Positions 32,736-40,995 of a stretch of 64,000 nt of DNA are shown in pieces. The stretch's first letter is position 1, and the number at the start of each line of letters is the position of its first letter. The notes under the pieces are model-generated. The model made no database searches. It saw only the letters and a program-made list of their open reading frames with translations, and had not been told where the DNA came from. The position numbers were made by a program, and so were the translations under genes. The DNA comes from DAOUJI01 sp965197415 (GTDB taxonomy: Bacteria; Chloroflexota; Dehalococcoidia; Lucifugimonadales; JAGWBF01): NCBI GenBank assembly GCA_965197415.1, contig OZ240207.1:248001-312000 (forward strand). Direction: 5' to 3'.

Positions 32736-33383
32736 GTGGAAATCCCGCTAGAAATGCTGTCAGGCACCGACGGGACCGTTCTGGAGGGAGTGTTGGGGCT
32801 GCCGGACCACGGAGTCGGCCCGTTTCCGGGGGTCGTGGTGTGTCACCCTCACCCACTTCATGGCGGCGACATGAACAACAACGTTGTGCGGGCCGTCTAC
32901 TACGGCCTCATGGGAAGGGGCGTAGCCGCTTTGCGGTTCAACTTTCGCGGTGTGGGCAGAAGCGGAGGAAGCCATACTGCGGGAGAGATGGAACCGCAGG
33001 ACGCCCTAGCCGCTCTGAACGAACTTGGAAGCGCCGACAAGGTCGACCCGGACCGGCTGGGAATGGCCGGATACTCCTTTGGGTCGGGTGTGCTGCTGGG
33101 GAACTTCAGTCTATATGAGGGAGCGAAAGCCTTTGCGTTGGTGTCGCCTGGCATAAGACATCTGGACTCTCCCACCGTTGCGTCGGACCAACGCCCCAAA
33201 ATATTTATATCCGGCTCCCAAGACCACGCCGCTCCCGAAGAGGAGCTAAGGGGCAAAGTCAGCGATTTGGGGCCTGACGTCAGCTGCGAAATAGTCCCCG
33301 GTGTAGACCACTTCTGGGCCGGGTGGGAGAAGGAAGCGTCCCGGCTGGCGGCGGAATTCTTCCTAAAGAACCTTAACATCTAG
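32736..33383 (+). CDS. Alpha/beta hydrolase of the dienelactone hydrolase-like/YqiA type
   Basis: This 215-aa hydrolase has the entrance motif VVVCHPHPLHGGDMNNNVV, LRFNFRGVGRSGG, the nucleophile elbow GYSFG, Asp in GSQDHAAP, and the catalytic His in GVDHFWAGWE. It probably cleaves an ester or thioester; the substrate is unknown. The start is GTG with AGGAAGG upstream. It is divergent from minC and convergent with the gamma-glutamyltransferase gene. Confidence 0.83.
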   Translation: MEIPLEMLSGTDGTVLEGVLGLPDHGVGPFPGVVVCHPHPLHGGDMNNNVVRAVYYGLMGRGVAALRFNFRGVGRSGGSHTAGEMEPQDALAALNELGSADKVDPDRLGMAGYSFGSGVLLGNFSLYEGAKAFALVSPGIRHLDSPTVASDQRPKIFISGSQDHAAPEEELRGKVSDLGPDVSCEIVPGVDHFWAGWEKEASRLAAEFFLKNLNI

Positions 33384-33393
33384 GCTGCCCGGC

Positions 33394-35220
33394 CTACCAT
33401 CCGATGGCGTAGGTGTCCCGTCGGGGGTCGGCGCCGGCGGCCATCGCACCGGATTCGGGGTCCCGTCGGGTCACGACGGCCCCCGTGCCCGATGCATTAA
33501 CCTCCGTAACTTTATGGCCCCGCCTCTCTAGCTCGGCTTGCACGTCGGCAGGTGTTCCCTTTTCCACGTTGAGCTGGCCGGGCAAGTAGACTCTTGGGTA
33601 GAACGAGTTAATCAACGTCTGAGTTGCAAAACGCGGCGCTTCCACAGCCTCCTGTGGGTCCATGCCGAACAACACGGAGTTCAGAATAAGTTGGAGGTTG
33701 GCTTGGGCCTGGGCGTCGCCTCCGGGGCATCCTGCGGTTAGAAAAGGGATTCCATTCTTGGCCACCAGGTAGTTGACCAGGGTTGTGCGCGGGCGTTTGC
33801 CGCCTTCCAGGCTGTTGGGGTGGCCCCGTTCCAGGACAAACATCTCGCTTCTGGTGCTGAGGGCGCAGCCGATTTCAGGGAAGTACACCGACTTGCCCCA
33901 CACTCCCCCACTAGGGGTCGCCGCCACCATGCTGCCGTCCCTGTCGATGACGGCAAAGTGGGTTGTTCCTTGCTCGTCGTCTTTGGACGCCGTTCCACCG
34001 GCAGGAATGGCGACGGGGCGGCCCGCTCCGTTTCCGGTGAAGGCGGAGAACTTCCACGGGTCTCCGGGTTGGGGCATCTCCGGAATGGCCCGGGAGCTGT
34101 CTATTAGGGCGGCGCGGGCCTTGGCGTACTCCTTGGACAGCAGCCCGTCTATAGGGACGGTTGAGAACTTCGGGTCGCCGTAGAAATGTTCCCGGTCGGC
34201 GAAGGCAAGCTTCAGAGCCTCTGTGACGGTGTGGATGTAGTCGGCGGAGTTGTGGCCCATGGACTTCAGGTCGAAGCCCTCCAGGATGTTCAGGGCCTGG
34301 AGCAGCACGGCCCCCTGTGTCCACGTGGGTTGCCCAAACACCTCGAATCCCATGAAGTCCGTCTTGACGGGTTCGTCAAAGCCGGCTTGGTATGACGCCA
34401 AGTCGTCGGCGCTGAAGAGTCCCCCGACGCGCCGGGCGCACCGGACTATCTCCTCGGCTATGGGGCCCCTGTAGAAGGCTTCCCTGGCTGCTGCGATTCC
34501 GTCGGTCCTGGAGCCTGGACATGCTCTCTCCGCGTCTATAAGCGCCTGGAGAGTGCCTGCAAGCTGAGGCTGACGTAATGGTTGCCCCACAGCGGGAGAC
34601 TCTCCGTCCTGGTAGAAAACGTCCAGCCCGCCCGGCGGATAGAGGCGGAACTGGTCTCGGGTCGGGGTTGACATGAGACTTTCGCGGAGTCGTTCGTACA
34701 TTGGCATGCCCCGCTGGGCGTACTCGAGGGCAGGCTCCAGAGTCTCCGACAGGGTTTTGGTGCCGTAGGTTTCAAGCATAAGAAGCAGAGCGTCCACGAT
34801 TCCGGGGATGGTGAAAGACAGTTCTGCGTTGGGGCCGGGGCCCGTGGGAATCTTGTCCAGCCCCTTGCTTTCAAAGAGGTCTATCGTAGCCTTTCCGGGC
34901 GCCGTGCCCTGTCCGCTTAACGCCTGCACTCGGCCTGTACCGGCATGGTAGACCATGAAAGTCCCCTCGGAGCACAGCGTATACGACGCCGCAGGCTCCA
35001 CGACGGAAGCGGCAAACCCGGCCGCTGCAGCGGCGTCGAATGCGTTGCCGCCGCTCAGGAGCATTCGGGCGGCGGACATGGACGTAAGGCAATGTCCGGA
35101 AGAGACGATTCCCTGAGATCCCAACACCACGGGGCGGCTGGACTGGACCGGTGTACGGCCCGCGTGGTCGGCCTCCATTACGTCGACGGGGCTGCCTCTG
35201 TAAGCGCTTTGCCTGACCAC
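33394..35220 (-). CDS. ggt: Gamma-glutamyltransferase family protein
   Basis: This 608-aa N-terminal-nucleophile hydrolase removes gamma-glutamyl groups from glutathione and related amides. Family marks are GGNAFDAAAAAGFAASVVEP, the ALKLAFADREHFYGDP motif, and the autocleavage site QGTTHFAVIDRDGSMVA, where the Thr becomes the nucleophile, then GKRPRTTLVNYLV. I start at a GTG at 35220 because GGAGG lies 6 bp upstream; the open frame runs further but overlaps the permease gene. No signal peptide is seen, so it may be cytoplasmic, unlike classical Ggt. Confidence 0.87.
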   Translation of the reverse strand: MVRQSAYRGSPVDVMEADHAGRTPVQSSRPVVLGSQGIVSSGHCLTSMSAARMLLSGGNAFDAAAAAGFAASVVEPAASYTLCSEGTFMVYHAGTGRVQALSGQGTAPGKATIDLFESKGLDKIPTGPGPNAELSFTIPGIVDALLLMLETYGTKTLSETLEPALEYAQRGMPMYERLRESLMSTPTRDQFRLYPPGGLDVFYQDGESPAVGQPLRQPQLAGTLQALIDAERACPGSRTDGIAAAREAFYRGPIAEEIVRCARRVGGLFSADDLASYQAGFDEPVKTDFMGFEVFGQPTWTQGAVLLQALNILEGFDLKSMGHNSADYIHTVTEALKLAFADREHFYGDPKFSTVPIDGLLSKEYAKARAALIDSSRAIPEMPQPGDPWKFSAFTGNGAGRPVAIPAGGTASKDDEQGTTHFAVIDRDGSMVAATPSGGVWGKSVYFPEIGCALSTRSEMFVLERGHPNSLEGGKRPRTTLVNYLVAKNGIPFLTAGCPGGDAQAQANLQLILNSVLFGMDPQEAVEAPRFATQTLINSFYPRVYLPGQLNVEKGTPADVQAELERRGHKVTEVNASGTGAVVTRRDPESGAMAAGADPRRDTYAIGW

Positions 35221-35306
35221 TGCACGCCTCCAAACCGGGGTTGGGCCAATTCTACGGACAGCGGGCGTGTGGGTCAAATGGAGGCGGCCAACAGCCGGGG
35301 GCTGGG

Positions 35307-36176
35307 TCAGTCCGCGGAGATTGACGGCGCTGGGGCGGCTGGGCGCTTGACCTTGCCGCGATATCCAGCCAGGCGCTCTTTCAAGCTGGTGACCGTCAGC
35401 ACGACGACGAACAAGAGCGCCGACAGCAGCACGATGCTGGCCCCGGACGACACGTCTATGAACCAGCTGATGTAGATTCCCGCCAGTCCGCACGCCGCTC
35501 CTATTCCTGTCGAAAGCAAGATCATGCTCCTGAAGCTGTTCGTCAACAGGCGAGACACCACCGGCGGTATGACTATTGCGGCGGCTATGAGCGTTACGCC
35601 CAGCACCTGCATGGAGACGACTATGGTGGCCGCAAGCACAAGGGAGAACATGGTGTCCACCCAGGCTGTGGGCACGCCGTAGTAGGACGCCACGTCCTGG
35701 TCGAAGGTCGAGAACAGAAAGAGCTTGTATCCTAAGAACACAATGACCAGCGTGGCGGCTGTGACGACGACGATTGCCAGCAGGTCTCCCTGGGACACTC
35801 CGACAATGTCTCCGAACAAGGCCGCTTCGAAATCCCGGGTAAAGGTCTTGTACCGGCTGATTAGGGCTATGCCTAAAGCGAAGCTGGCGGTCGTGATGAT
35901 GCCTATGGCCGCGTCGGCGCCTATCTGCTTCTTGCGTGTTGCGAGGGTGATGAGCAGGGCTGACAAGAAGCCCCAAATTATTGCACCCGCCAGGAAGCTG
36001 AATGACAAAACGTAGCTGACTACGGCGCCGCCGAACACTGCGTGGGAAAGGCCGTGGCCGATGTAGGACATTCTACGCAGCACTATGTAGACGCCTATCA
36101 GGCCACACAGCCCTCCGACGAGGGTCGCGGAAATCAGACCGCGAACGAAGAAGTCGTATTGGAAGGGTTCAAGCAT
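35307..36176 (-). CDS. Metal (Zn/Mn) ABC transporter permease
   Basis: This 289-aa protein of the ABC-3 family has about eight membrane helices, the N-terminal FVRGLISATLVGGLCGLIG, and LRRMSYIGHGLSHAVFGGA, the cytoplasmic coupling motif. VLGVTLIAAAIVIPPVVSRL near the C-terminus is typical of ZnuB/MntB. It imports Zn2+ or Mn2+ with the ATPase and binding protein encoded just upstream. It overlaps the ATPase gene by 8 bp. Confidence 0.92.
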   Translation of the reverse strand: MLEPFQYDFFVRGLISATLVGGLCGLIGVYIVLRRMSYIGHGLSHAVFGGAVVSYVLSFSFLAGAIIWGFLSALLITLATRKKQIGADAAIGIITTASFALGIALISRYKTFTRDFEAALFGDIVGVSQGDLLAIVVVTAATLVIVFLGYKLFLFSTFDQDVASYYGVPTAWVDTMFSLVLAATIVVSMQVLGVTLIAAAIVIPPVVSRLLTNSFRSMILLSTGIGAACGLAGIYISWFIDVSSGASIVLLSALLFVVVLTVTSLKERLAGYRGKVKRPAAPAPSISAD

Positions 36177-37110
36177 TATGGCTGTCGGGCCTGTGGTCGG
36201 GGTGCACCGGGTCTCTAGAATGACTGTGCTCCTCCCCGTCGAGGCCGGTCTCGCGGTGCTCGTGGGGCACGTGGCCCTCTATATCAAAGTCATCCGGTCC
36301 GCCATCCATGTCTCCAAAATGGGGGCTTTCTCCAACCAGGGTCATTCCCTCGTAGTGTATGACGGGCATTGCGGCGCCGTATGTCATTTTAAAGGTTGCT
36401 GGGGTGAACACCTGGGATGGCGGTCCCTCGGCGACCAGTCTGCCGTTAATGCACACGACCCAAGGCAGATGGGCGGCCACGGCGTTAATCTCGTGGGTGG
36501 TCATGACTATTGTGACTCCGTGGTGGTTCAGCTCGTGGAGCAGGTGCATCACGTCGTCCCTGGTCTTGATGTCCACCCCGGCAGTCGGCTCGTCCATCAG
36601 AAGAAGCCTGGGGCTGCTTACCAGCGCGCGGGCCAGGAAGACTCGCTGCTGCTGGCCACCGGACAGGTCTCTAATGTGGCGGTCTGCCAGGTCGGCTATG
36701 CCCAGCCGCTCCAGCATCTCCATGGCCAGGTTCTTCTCTCTCTTGTTGAACCAGGGAAACGGCGCGTTCTCCATGGTACGGCCCATCATGACCGCTTCCC
36801 GGACCGTGACAGGGAAGTTCCAGTCGATGGTTTCCAACTGGGGCACGTAGCCCACTTTGGGCCGTTTCCGTGAAGTGGGCGCGCCCTCGACTGTGACTTC
36901 ACCTCCGTATACGTCGACGGCTCCAAGGATGGCCCGCAGCAGGGTCGTTTTACCGGAGCCGCTGGGACCCAGCAGTCCTACGAAGTCTCCGGCCATGACG
37001 CTGATGTTCACGTCGCTGAGGACGGGCTGGCCGTCATAGCCGCAGGTCAAGTCCGTCACCTCGACTATGGGCGTACCGTGCCTATGGGCCTGAGTTACAG
37101 GGTGAAGCAT
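36169..37110 (-). CDS. Metal (Zn/Mn) ABC transporter ATPase with His-rich tail
   Basis: This 313-aa ATPase has Walker A GPSGSGKTTLL, Q-loop YVPQLETIDWNFP, signature LSGGQQQRVFLARAL, Walker B LLLMDEPTAG and the switch His in TTHEIN. It powers the 35307 permease. The last 60 residues contain about ten His with Asp and Glu (HVPHEHRE and EEHSHSRDPVHPDHR), which may bind zinc in the cytoplasm and sense or buffer the metal. This favours zinc over manganese, though that is inference. Confidence 0.92.
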   Translation of the reverse strand: MLHPVTQAHRHGTPIVEVTDLTCGYDGQPVLSDVNISVMAGDFVGLLGPSGSGKTTLLRAILGAVDVYGGEVTVEGAPTSRKRPKVGYVPQLETIDWNFPVTVREAVMMGRTMENAPFPWFNKREKNLAMEMLERLGIADLADRHIRDLSGGQQQRVFLARALVSSPRLLLMDEPTAGVDIKTRDDVMHLLHELNHHGVTIVMTTHEINAVAAHLPWVVCINGRLVAEGPPSQVFTPATFKMTYGAAMPVIHYEGMTLVGESPHFGDMDGGPDDFDIEGHVPHEHRETGLDGEEHSHSRDPVHPDHRPDSHNA

Positions 37111-37119
37111 TGTATGATG

Positions 37120-38184
37120 CTATTGCGGGTATACGGCCCCGCTCTCTCCTTCGAAAACTGGTCCCGCGTCGAAATCGTCCAACGCCTCCGCGTTTCCTCC
37201 GAGAGCCGTTGCCATGATGCGCACGTCCTCCGCGATTAGTCCCATGTACGTGTGCATGGAATCTCCGGGTTCTCCGGGAAGGTCGTCGTCCCGGAGCCGG
37301 TCAATGAACTGGGCGCCGCCCTCTTTGGCTATCTGCTCCATCACGGGGCTGGGGAAAACCGCGGAACCGAATATGGCCGGGACTCCGGCGGCCCTGACTT
37401 GGTCGATCAACCTGGCCACCTCCCTGGCGGACGGCTCGGTGAAGTCGGAGGGCTGGACGGCGCCGATGATTTCCAGGCCGTACCTGGGGCCAAAGAAAGG
37501 AAAGGAATCGTGGTAGGTCAGAAGTCTTCGGTTCCGAGGCGGGATGGTCTCCACGGCTTCCATAATTCTCCGGTCCAGGTCCTCGATGCGCTTCTTGAGC
37601 TTACCATAATTAGCGGTGTAGTAATCGGCGTTGGCCGGGTCAAGCGACGCCAGCTCATCTTTGATTAACTCGGCGTATCGCAGCGCCAGATGGGGAGCCG
37701 TCCAGAGATGGGGGTTGGGATGGCCTTCGGACTCCGGGAAGGAAAAGTCATAGACCCACTCGTCGGTGGCAATGGCCTTGTCTCCCAATGTCAAAATTAC
37801 GGCGCCGGCTTTCTTGTTGGCGCGGGCCATCTCTATGGTGGGTTCTTCCAGGAACAGGCCGTTGGCGACAATCAGGTCCGCATCCGCCAGGAGCTTAGCC
37901 GTTGATGGAGCCGGATGGTAGGTGTGGGAGTTGCTCCCTTCGGGAACGATCCCCTCCAGTTTTATGCGCGGGCCGCCGATGTTTTCCACCAGGCTGGTGA
38001 TGGGAGACACCGTGGCCGCCACCATCAGGACGCCGGTTTCCGTCGGAGCGTCCGTAGCGGAACCCGTTGACGAGGAGCCGCCGCCGCAAGCGACAACCAG
38101 GACGAGCGTCAACACCCCGGCGGCTGTTAACTGAATTGCGGCTGAGAGGCTGATAGAATTTTCTCTAAGAAGCGTATGGGCCAT
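37120..38184 (-). CDS. Zn/Mn-binding lipoprotein of the ABC importer (ZnuA/MntC-like)
   Basis: This 354-aa protein has a lipobox (LVVAC, about C33) and a Ser/Gly/Thr linker, then the cluster A-I binding fold. Ligand-type histidines lie in SNSHTYHPAPST, HPNPHLWTAPH and LLTYHDSFPFFG, and Asp in RDDDLPGEPGDSMHTYMG. The usual Glu of Mn-binding members (the FxES motif) is replaced by FGSA. I start at the ATG at 38184, because a TTG at 38199 lies inside the operator palindrome. It is the first gene of the importer operon. Confidence 0.88.
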   Translation of the reverse strand: MAHTLLRENSISLSAAIQLTAAGVLTLVLVVACGGGSSSTGSATDAPTETGVLMVAATVSPITSLVENIGGPRIKLEGIVPEGSNSHTYHPAPSTAKLLADADLIVANGLFLEEPTIEMARANKKAGAVILTLGDKAIATDEWVYDFSFPESEGHPNPHLWTAPHLALRYAELIKDELASLDPANADYYTANYGKLKKRIEDLDRRIMEAVETIPPRNRRLLTYHDSFPFFGPRYGLEIIGAVQPSDFTEPSAREVARLIDQVRAAGVPAIFGSAVFPSPVMEQIAKEGGAQFIDRLRDDDLPGEPGDSMHTYMGLIAEDVRIMATALGGNAEALDDFDAGPVFEGESGAVYPQ

Positions 38185-38193
38185 AGATGTCAA

Positions 38194-38247
38194 ATGCAAA
38201 CGTTTGCATCAACAACGTATAGTATCACCTTCCAATTGTCGGCGCAA
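38194..38247 (-). promoter_or_regulatory. Promoter and 16-bp palindromic operator of the metal importer
   Basis: On the minus strand TTGCGC (38242-38247), a 17-bp spacer and TACTAT (38219-38224) predict a start near 38212. Immediately downstream is the perfect palindrome ATGCAAACGTTTGCAT (38194-38209), 10 bp before the ATG. Its centre, CAAACGTTTG, looks like a LacI/PurR-type operator and not a classical Zur or Fur box. It is well placed to block transcription. Confidence 0.65.
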
Positions 38248-38393
38248 CGGTAGGAAGCTAAATTCAGCTACACCTGTCTGCGGTAAGCGTCTAGAGTTGA
38301 CTGGCTATGGGGCCTAATCTATAATCTTGGCGGTCGAACGAGAGTCCAATCAGTGACGTTAGCCCGAAGTTTTCATCCATACGGAAGCACACT

Positions 38394-39722
38394 TTGACGC
38401 TGCCTCGTCCCCTTGAAGGAATCAGAATAGTTGACTTCACCTGGGTGCGCGCCGGGCCTTGGGCCAACAGGTGGCTCGGAGCCTTTGGTGCACAGGTGCT
38501 GAAAATCGAATGGCCCCTTAACATGGACTCCCTCAGGGGCAACCGTCACTCCATTCCGGCCGGCGTCGAGCCGGGCCCCAATTCCGCTGGATTCTTTGCT
38601 GACACAAACGCCAACAAGCTGTCTGTCACCCTGAACACTCGTTCCGACAAGGGCAAAGAGCTTATCAGGAAGCTGGTTTCCAAGTCCGACGTTGTGGTGG
38701 AGAACTTCAGCTCCACGGTCATGCACAGGTGGGGCCTGCACTACGAAGGGCTGAAGGAAATCAAAGAAGACATCATCTACGTCTCCATGGCCGGGTTGGG
38801 GCATACGGGCCGCAACCATAGCTATGGGACTATGGGTCCGTCGGCCCAGGCTCTCTCCGGGCTAACCTTTCTGTCCGGGCTTCCCGACGCGCCTCCGGCG
38901 GGATGGGGTTGGTCCTATATGGACGACACCGGCGGCATGTACGGGGCCATTTGCGTGCTGACGGCTTTGGAGCATCGAAATAAGACAGGGAAAGGTCAGC
39001 ACGTGGACCTGTCCCAGATGATTACGGGAATCACCCTTACAGGGGCCGCTTTCCTGGACAAGACAGTCAACGGCAGGCCCTCCAAGAGGGAAGGGTATCC
39101 CCCCGGAAACAGGGCAGTGTGGCCTGGAGCCCCGCTTCTGAACAACTATCGGGGGCCGGTGGCTGTCCCCCACAACGCGTACCGCACCAAGGGAGGCGGC
39201 TATAATGACTGGTGCACAATCGTGTGCGGCTCTGACGACGAGTGGGAGCGGCTGGTGGGGTTGATGGGCAGCCCTGATTGGGCCGCAAACGGCAAGTTCT
39301 CCACACTCCAGGGGCGTTTGGACCGCCAGGAGGAGTTGGACGTCCACGTCGAGCAGTGGACGCTGACCCTCGAGAAGTACGAGTTGGCCGACAAGTGTCA
39401 GGCCAGCGGAGTGACGGCCATGCCGGTGCAGAGCAACGGGGATCGGGTGGACAACGACCCCCAATTGAGGTCTCACGGTTACATCAACGAGATTCCCCAT
39501 GCTGTGATGGGGACGGGAAAATACCAGAACGCGCCCTTCAAGATGTCCAAGTCCGATGTGTCGGTCCACACCACGGGGCCGCTTATTGGAGAACACACCA
39601 GGCAGGTTGCAGAGGAGATTCTGGGCATGACCGCCGACGAGGTGCGTGAGGGGTTTGAAGACGGCACTTTCTGGCCTCTGGAGATGGAAAAGCAACCTTA
39701 CATCGAGGCGTCTCTGACATGA
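38394..39722 (+). CDS. CaiB/BaiF family III CoA-transferase, catalytic-type subunit
   Basis: This 442-aa protein moves CoA between acids by way of an Asp-bound anhydride. It has LEGIRIVDFTWVRAGPWANRW, VKF-region NANKLSVTLNTRSDKGKELI, and the catalytic region SYMDDTGGMYGA with D177 and D178, then TGKGQHVDLSQ. The start is a TTG with GGAAG upstream; no other start is available. Its ATG-overlap with the next gene shows that the two are made together, probably as a heterodimer. Confidence 0.85.
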   Translation: MTLPRPLEGIRIVDFTWVRAGPWANRWLGAFGAQVLKIEWPLNMDSLRGNRHSIPAGVEPGPNSAGFFADTNANKLSVTLNTRSDKGKELIRKLVSKSDVVVENFSSTVMHRWGLHYEGLKEIKEDIIYVSMAGLGHTGRNHSYGTMGPSAQALSGLTFLSGLPDAPPAGWGWSYMDDTGGMYGAICVLTALEHRNKTGKGQHVDLSQMITGITLTGAAFLDKTVNGRPSKREGYPPGNRAVWPGAPLLNNYRGPVAVPHNAYRTKGGGYNDWCTIVCGSDDEWERLVGLMGSPDWAANGKFSTLQGRLDRQEELDVHVEQWTLTLEKYELADKCQASGVTAMPVQSNGDRVDNDPQLRSHGYINEIPHAVMGTGKYQNAPFKMSKSDVSVHTTGPLIGEHTRQVAEEILGMTADEVREGFEDGTFWPLEMEKQPYIEASLT

Positions 39723-40972
39723 CCGATTCCGAGCAGTCAGGGCCCTTGGCGGGGCTTCGAGTCCTCGAACTTTCCGACGAGAAGGGCCAATGGTGCGGCA
39801 AGATGATGGCCGACCTGGGGGCCGACGTCGTCAAGGTCGAGCCGCCCGGTGGGCAGAACACCAGGCGTGTAGGCCCGTTCCTGGACGACGTGGCCCATCC
39901 AGAAAGAAGCCTCTACTTCTGGCACTACAACACTTCCAAGAGGGGAGTGACGTTGAACCTGGAAACGGCTGACGGGCGGGAGTTGTTCACGCGGTTGGCG
40001 TCCACGGCGGACGTGGTCCTGGAGACCTTCCGTCCGGGGCGCATGGCCTCGTGGGGCCTCGCTTACGAGAACCTGGCCGCCGCAAATCCCAGGCTCATAG
40101 TGTGTTCCATCACCTCGTTCGGGCAGACCGGCCCCTGGAAGGACTACTCGTCAACGGACTTGACCCACCTGGCGGCGGGGGGTCAGATGGCTTCCTGCGG
40201 CTACGACGAAGACGACGTGCCCGACGCGCCGCCAATAGCGCCGGGGGGCGGCAACTCCTACCACATCGGCTGTCATTACGCCTACATGGGTATAATGCTG
40301 GCCCTGTTCCAACGCCATGCCACAGGCGAAGGCCAATATATAGACGCCTCCATACACGACGCCTGCGCCCTCACCACGGAGGCGGCGGTCGACGTGTACC
40401 TGTACACTGGACGTGGCGCCATCCGGCAGACGGGCAGACACGCCCAGCCGGTGGTGACGCCCAAGTTTATGCTCCCCAACAGCGACGGCGGCTGGATCAA
40501 CACCACCCGCTCCAGGCTGAATCCCGCCAGACTCCGTAACCTGGCCGAGTGGATGGAAGAGCGCGGGATGGCCGATGACCTGCTGGACGAACAGTACAGC
40601 GCCCAGCAGGGGATAACCGCAAATGAGACCCACGTCAACGACCTCATCGAGCGGTTCATCAGCAGCCTGCCCTCCGATGAAGCCTATCACGGCAGCCAGA
40701 AGATGGGGCTGCCCTGGGGTTCGATACGGACGATGGATGAAATCGCCGAGGACGGCCACCTGGAAGACCGCGGGTTCTACATCGAGGTGGAGCATCCAGA
40801 ACTTGGCAGAAGCTTCACTTACCCCGGTCCCGCTGCCTTATACAATGGGTCCCCCTGGCAAATCTCTAGAAGGGCTCCGCTGATCGGCGAGCATAACGTC
40901 GAGGTCTACTGCGGCGAGCTTGGATTGACCAAGAACCGCTTGGCCATGCTGGCGGAGTCAGGAATAGTCTGA
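39719..40972 (+). CDS. CaiB/BaiF family III CoA-transferase, partner lacking the catalytic Asp
   Basis: This 417-aa paralogue starts 4 bp before the end of the previous gene (ATGA). It has LRVLELSDEKGQWCGKMMAD, VVLETFRPGRMASWGL and TGEGQYIDASIHDAC. Where the catalytic Asp pair stands in the partner, it has Tyr-His (NSYHIGCHYAYMG), so it is probably not catalytic alone. The same two proteins recur as the two halves of the next gene, which supports an obligate heterodimer. Confidence 0.83.
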   Translation: MTDSEQSGPLAGLRVLELSDEKGQWCGKMMADLGADVVKVEPPGGQNTRRVGPFLDDVAHPERSLYFWHYNTSKRGVTLNLETADGRELFTRLASTADVVLETFRPGRMASWGLAYENLAAANPRLIVCSITSFGQTGPWKDYSSTDLTHLAAGGQMASCGYDEDDVPDAPPIAPGGGNSYHIGCHYAYMGIMLALFQRHATGEGQYIDASIHDACALTTEAAVDVYLYTGRGAIRQTGRHAQPVVTPKFMLPNSDGGWINTTRSRLNPARLRNLAEWMEERGMADDLLDEQYSAQQGITANETHVNDLIERFISSLPSDEAYHGSQKMGLPWGSIRTMDEIAEDGHLEDRGFYIEVEHPELGRSFTYPGPAALYNGSPWQISRRAPLIGEHNVEVYCGELGLTKNRLAMLAESGIV

Positions 40973-40995
40973 ACACCTAACACGGAGGCGCTGAA

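Noticed and set aside
33394..33420. Terminator between the hydrolase and gamma-glutamyltransferase genes
   Set aside because: Only 10 bp separate the convergent stops and no hairpin is found.
35220..35976. Open frame extending gamma-glutamyltransferase upstream to 35976
   Set aside because: The extension is antisense-free but lies in another frame of the permease gene and has low-complexity Arg/His residues. A GTG with a good Shine-Dalgarno at 35220 explains the real start.
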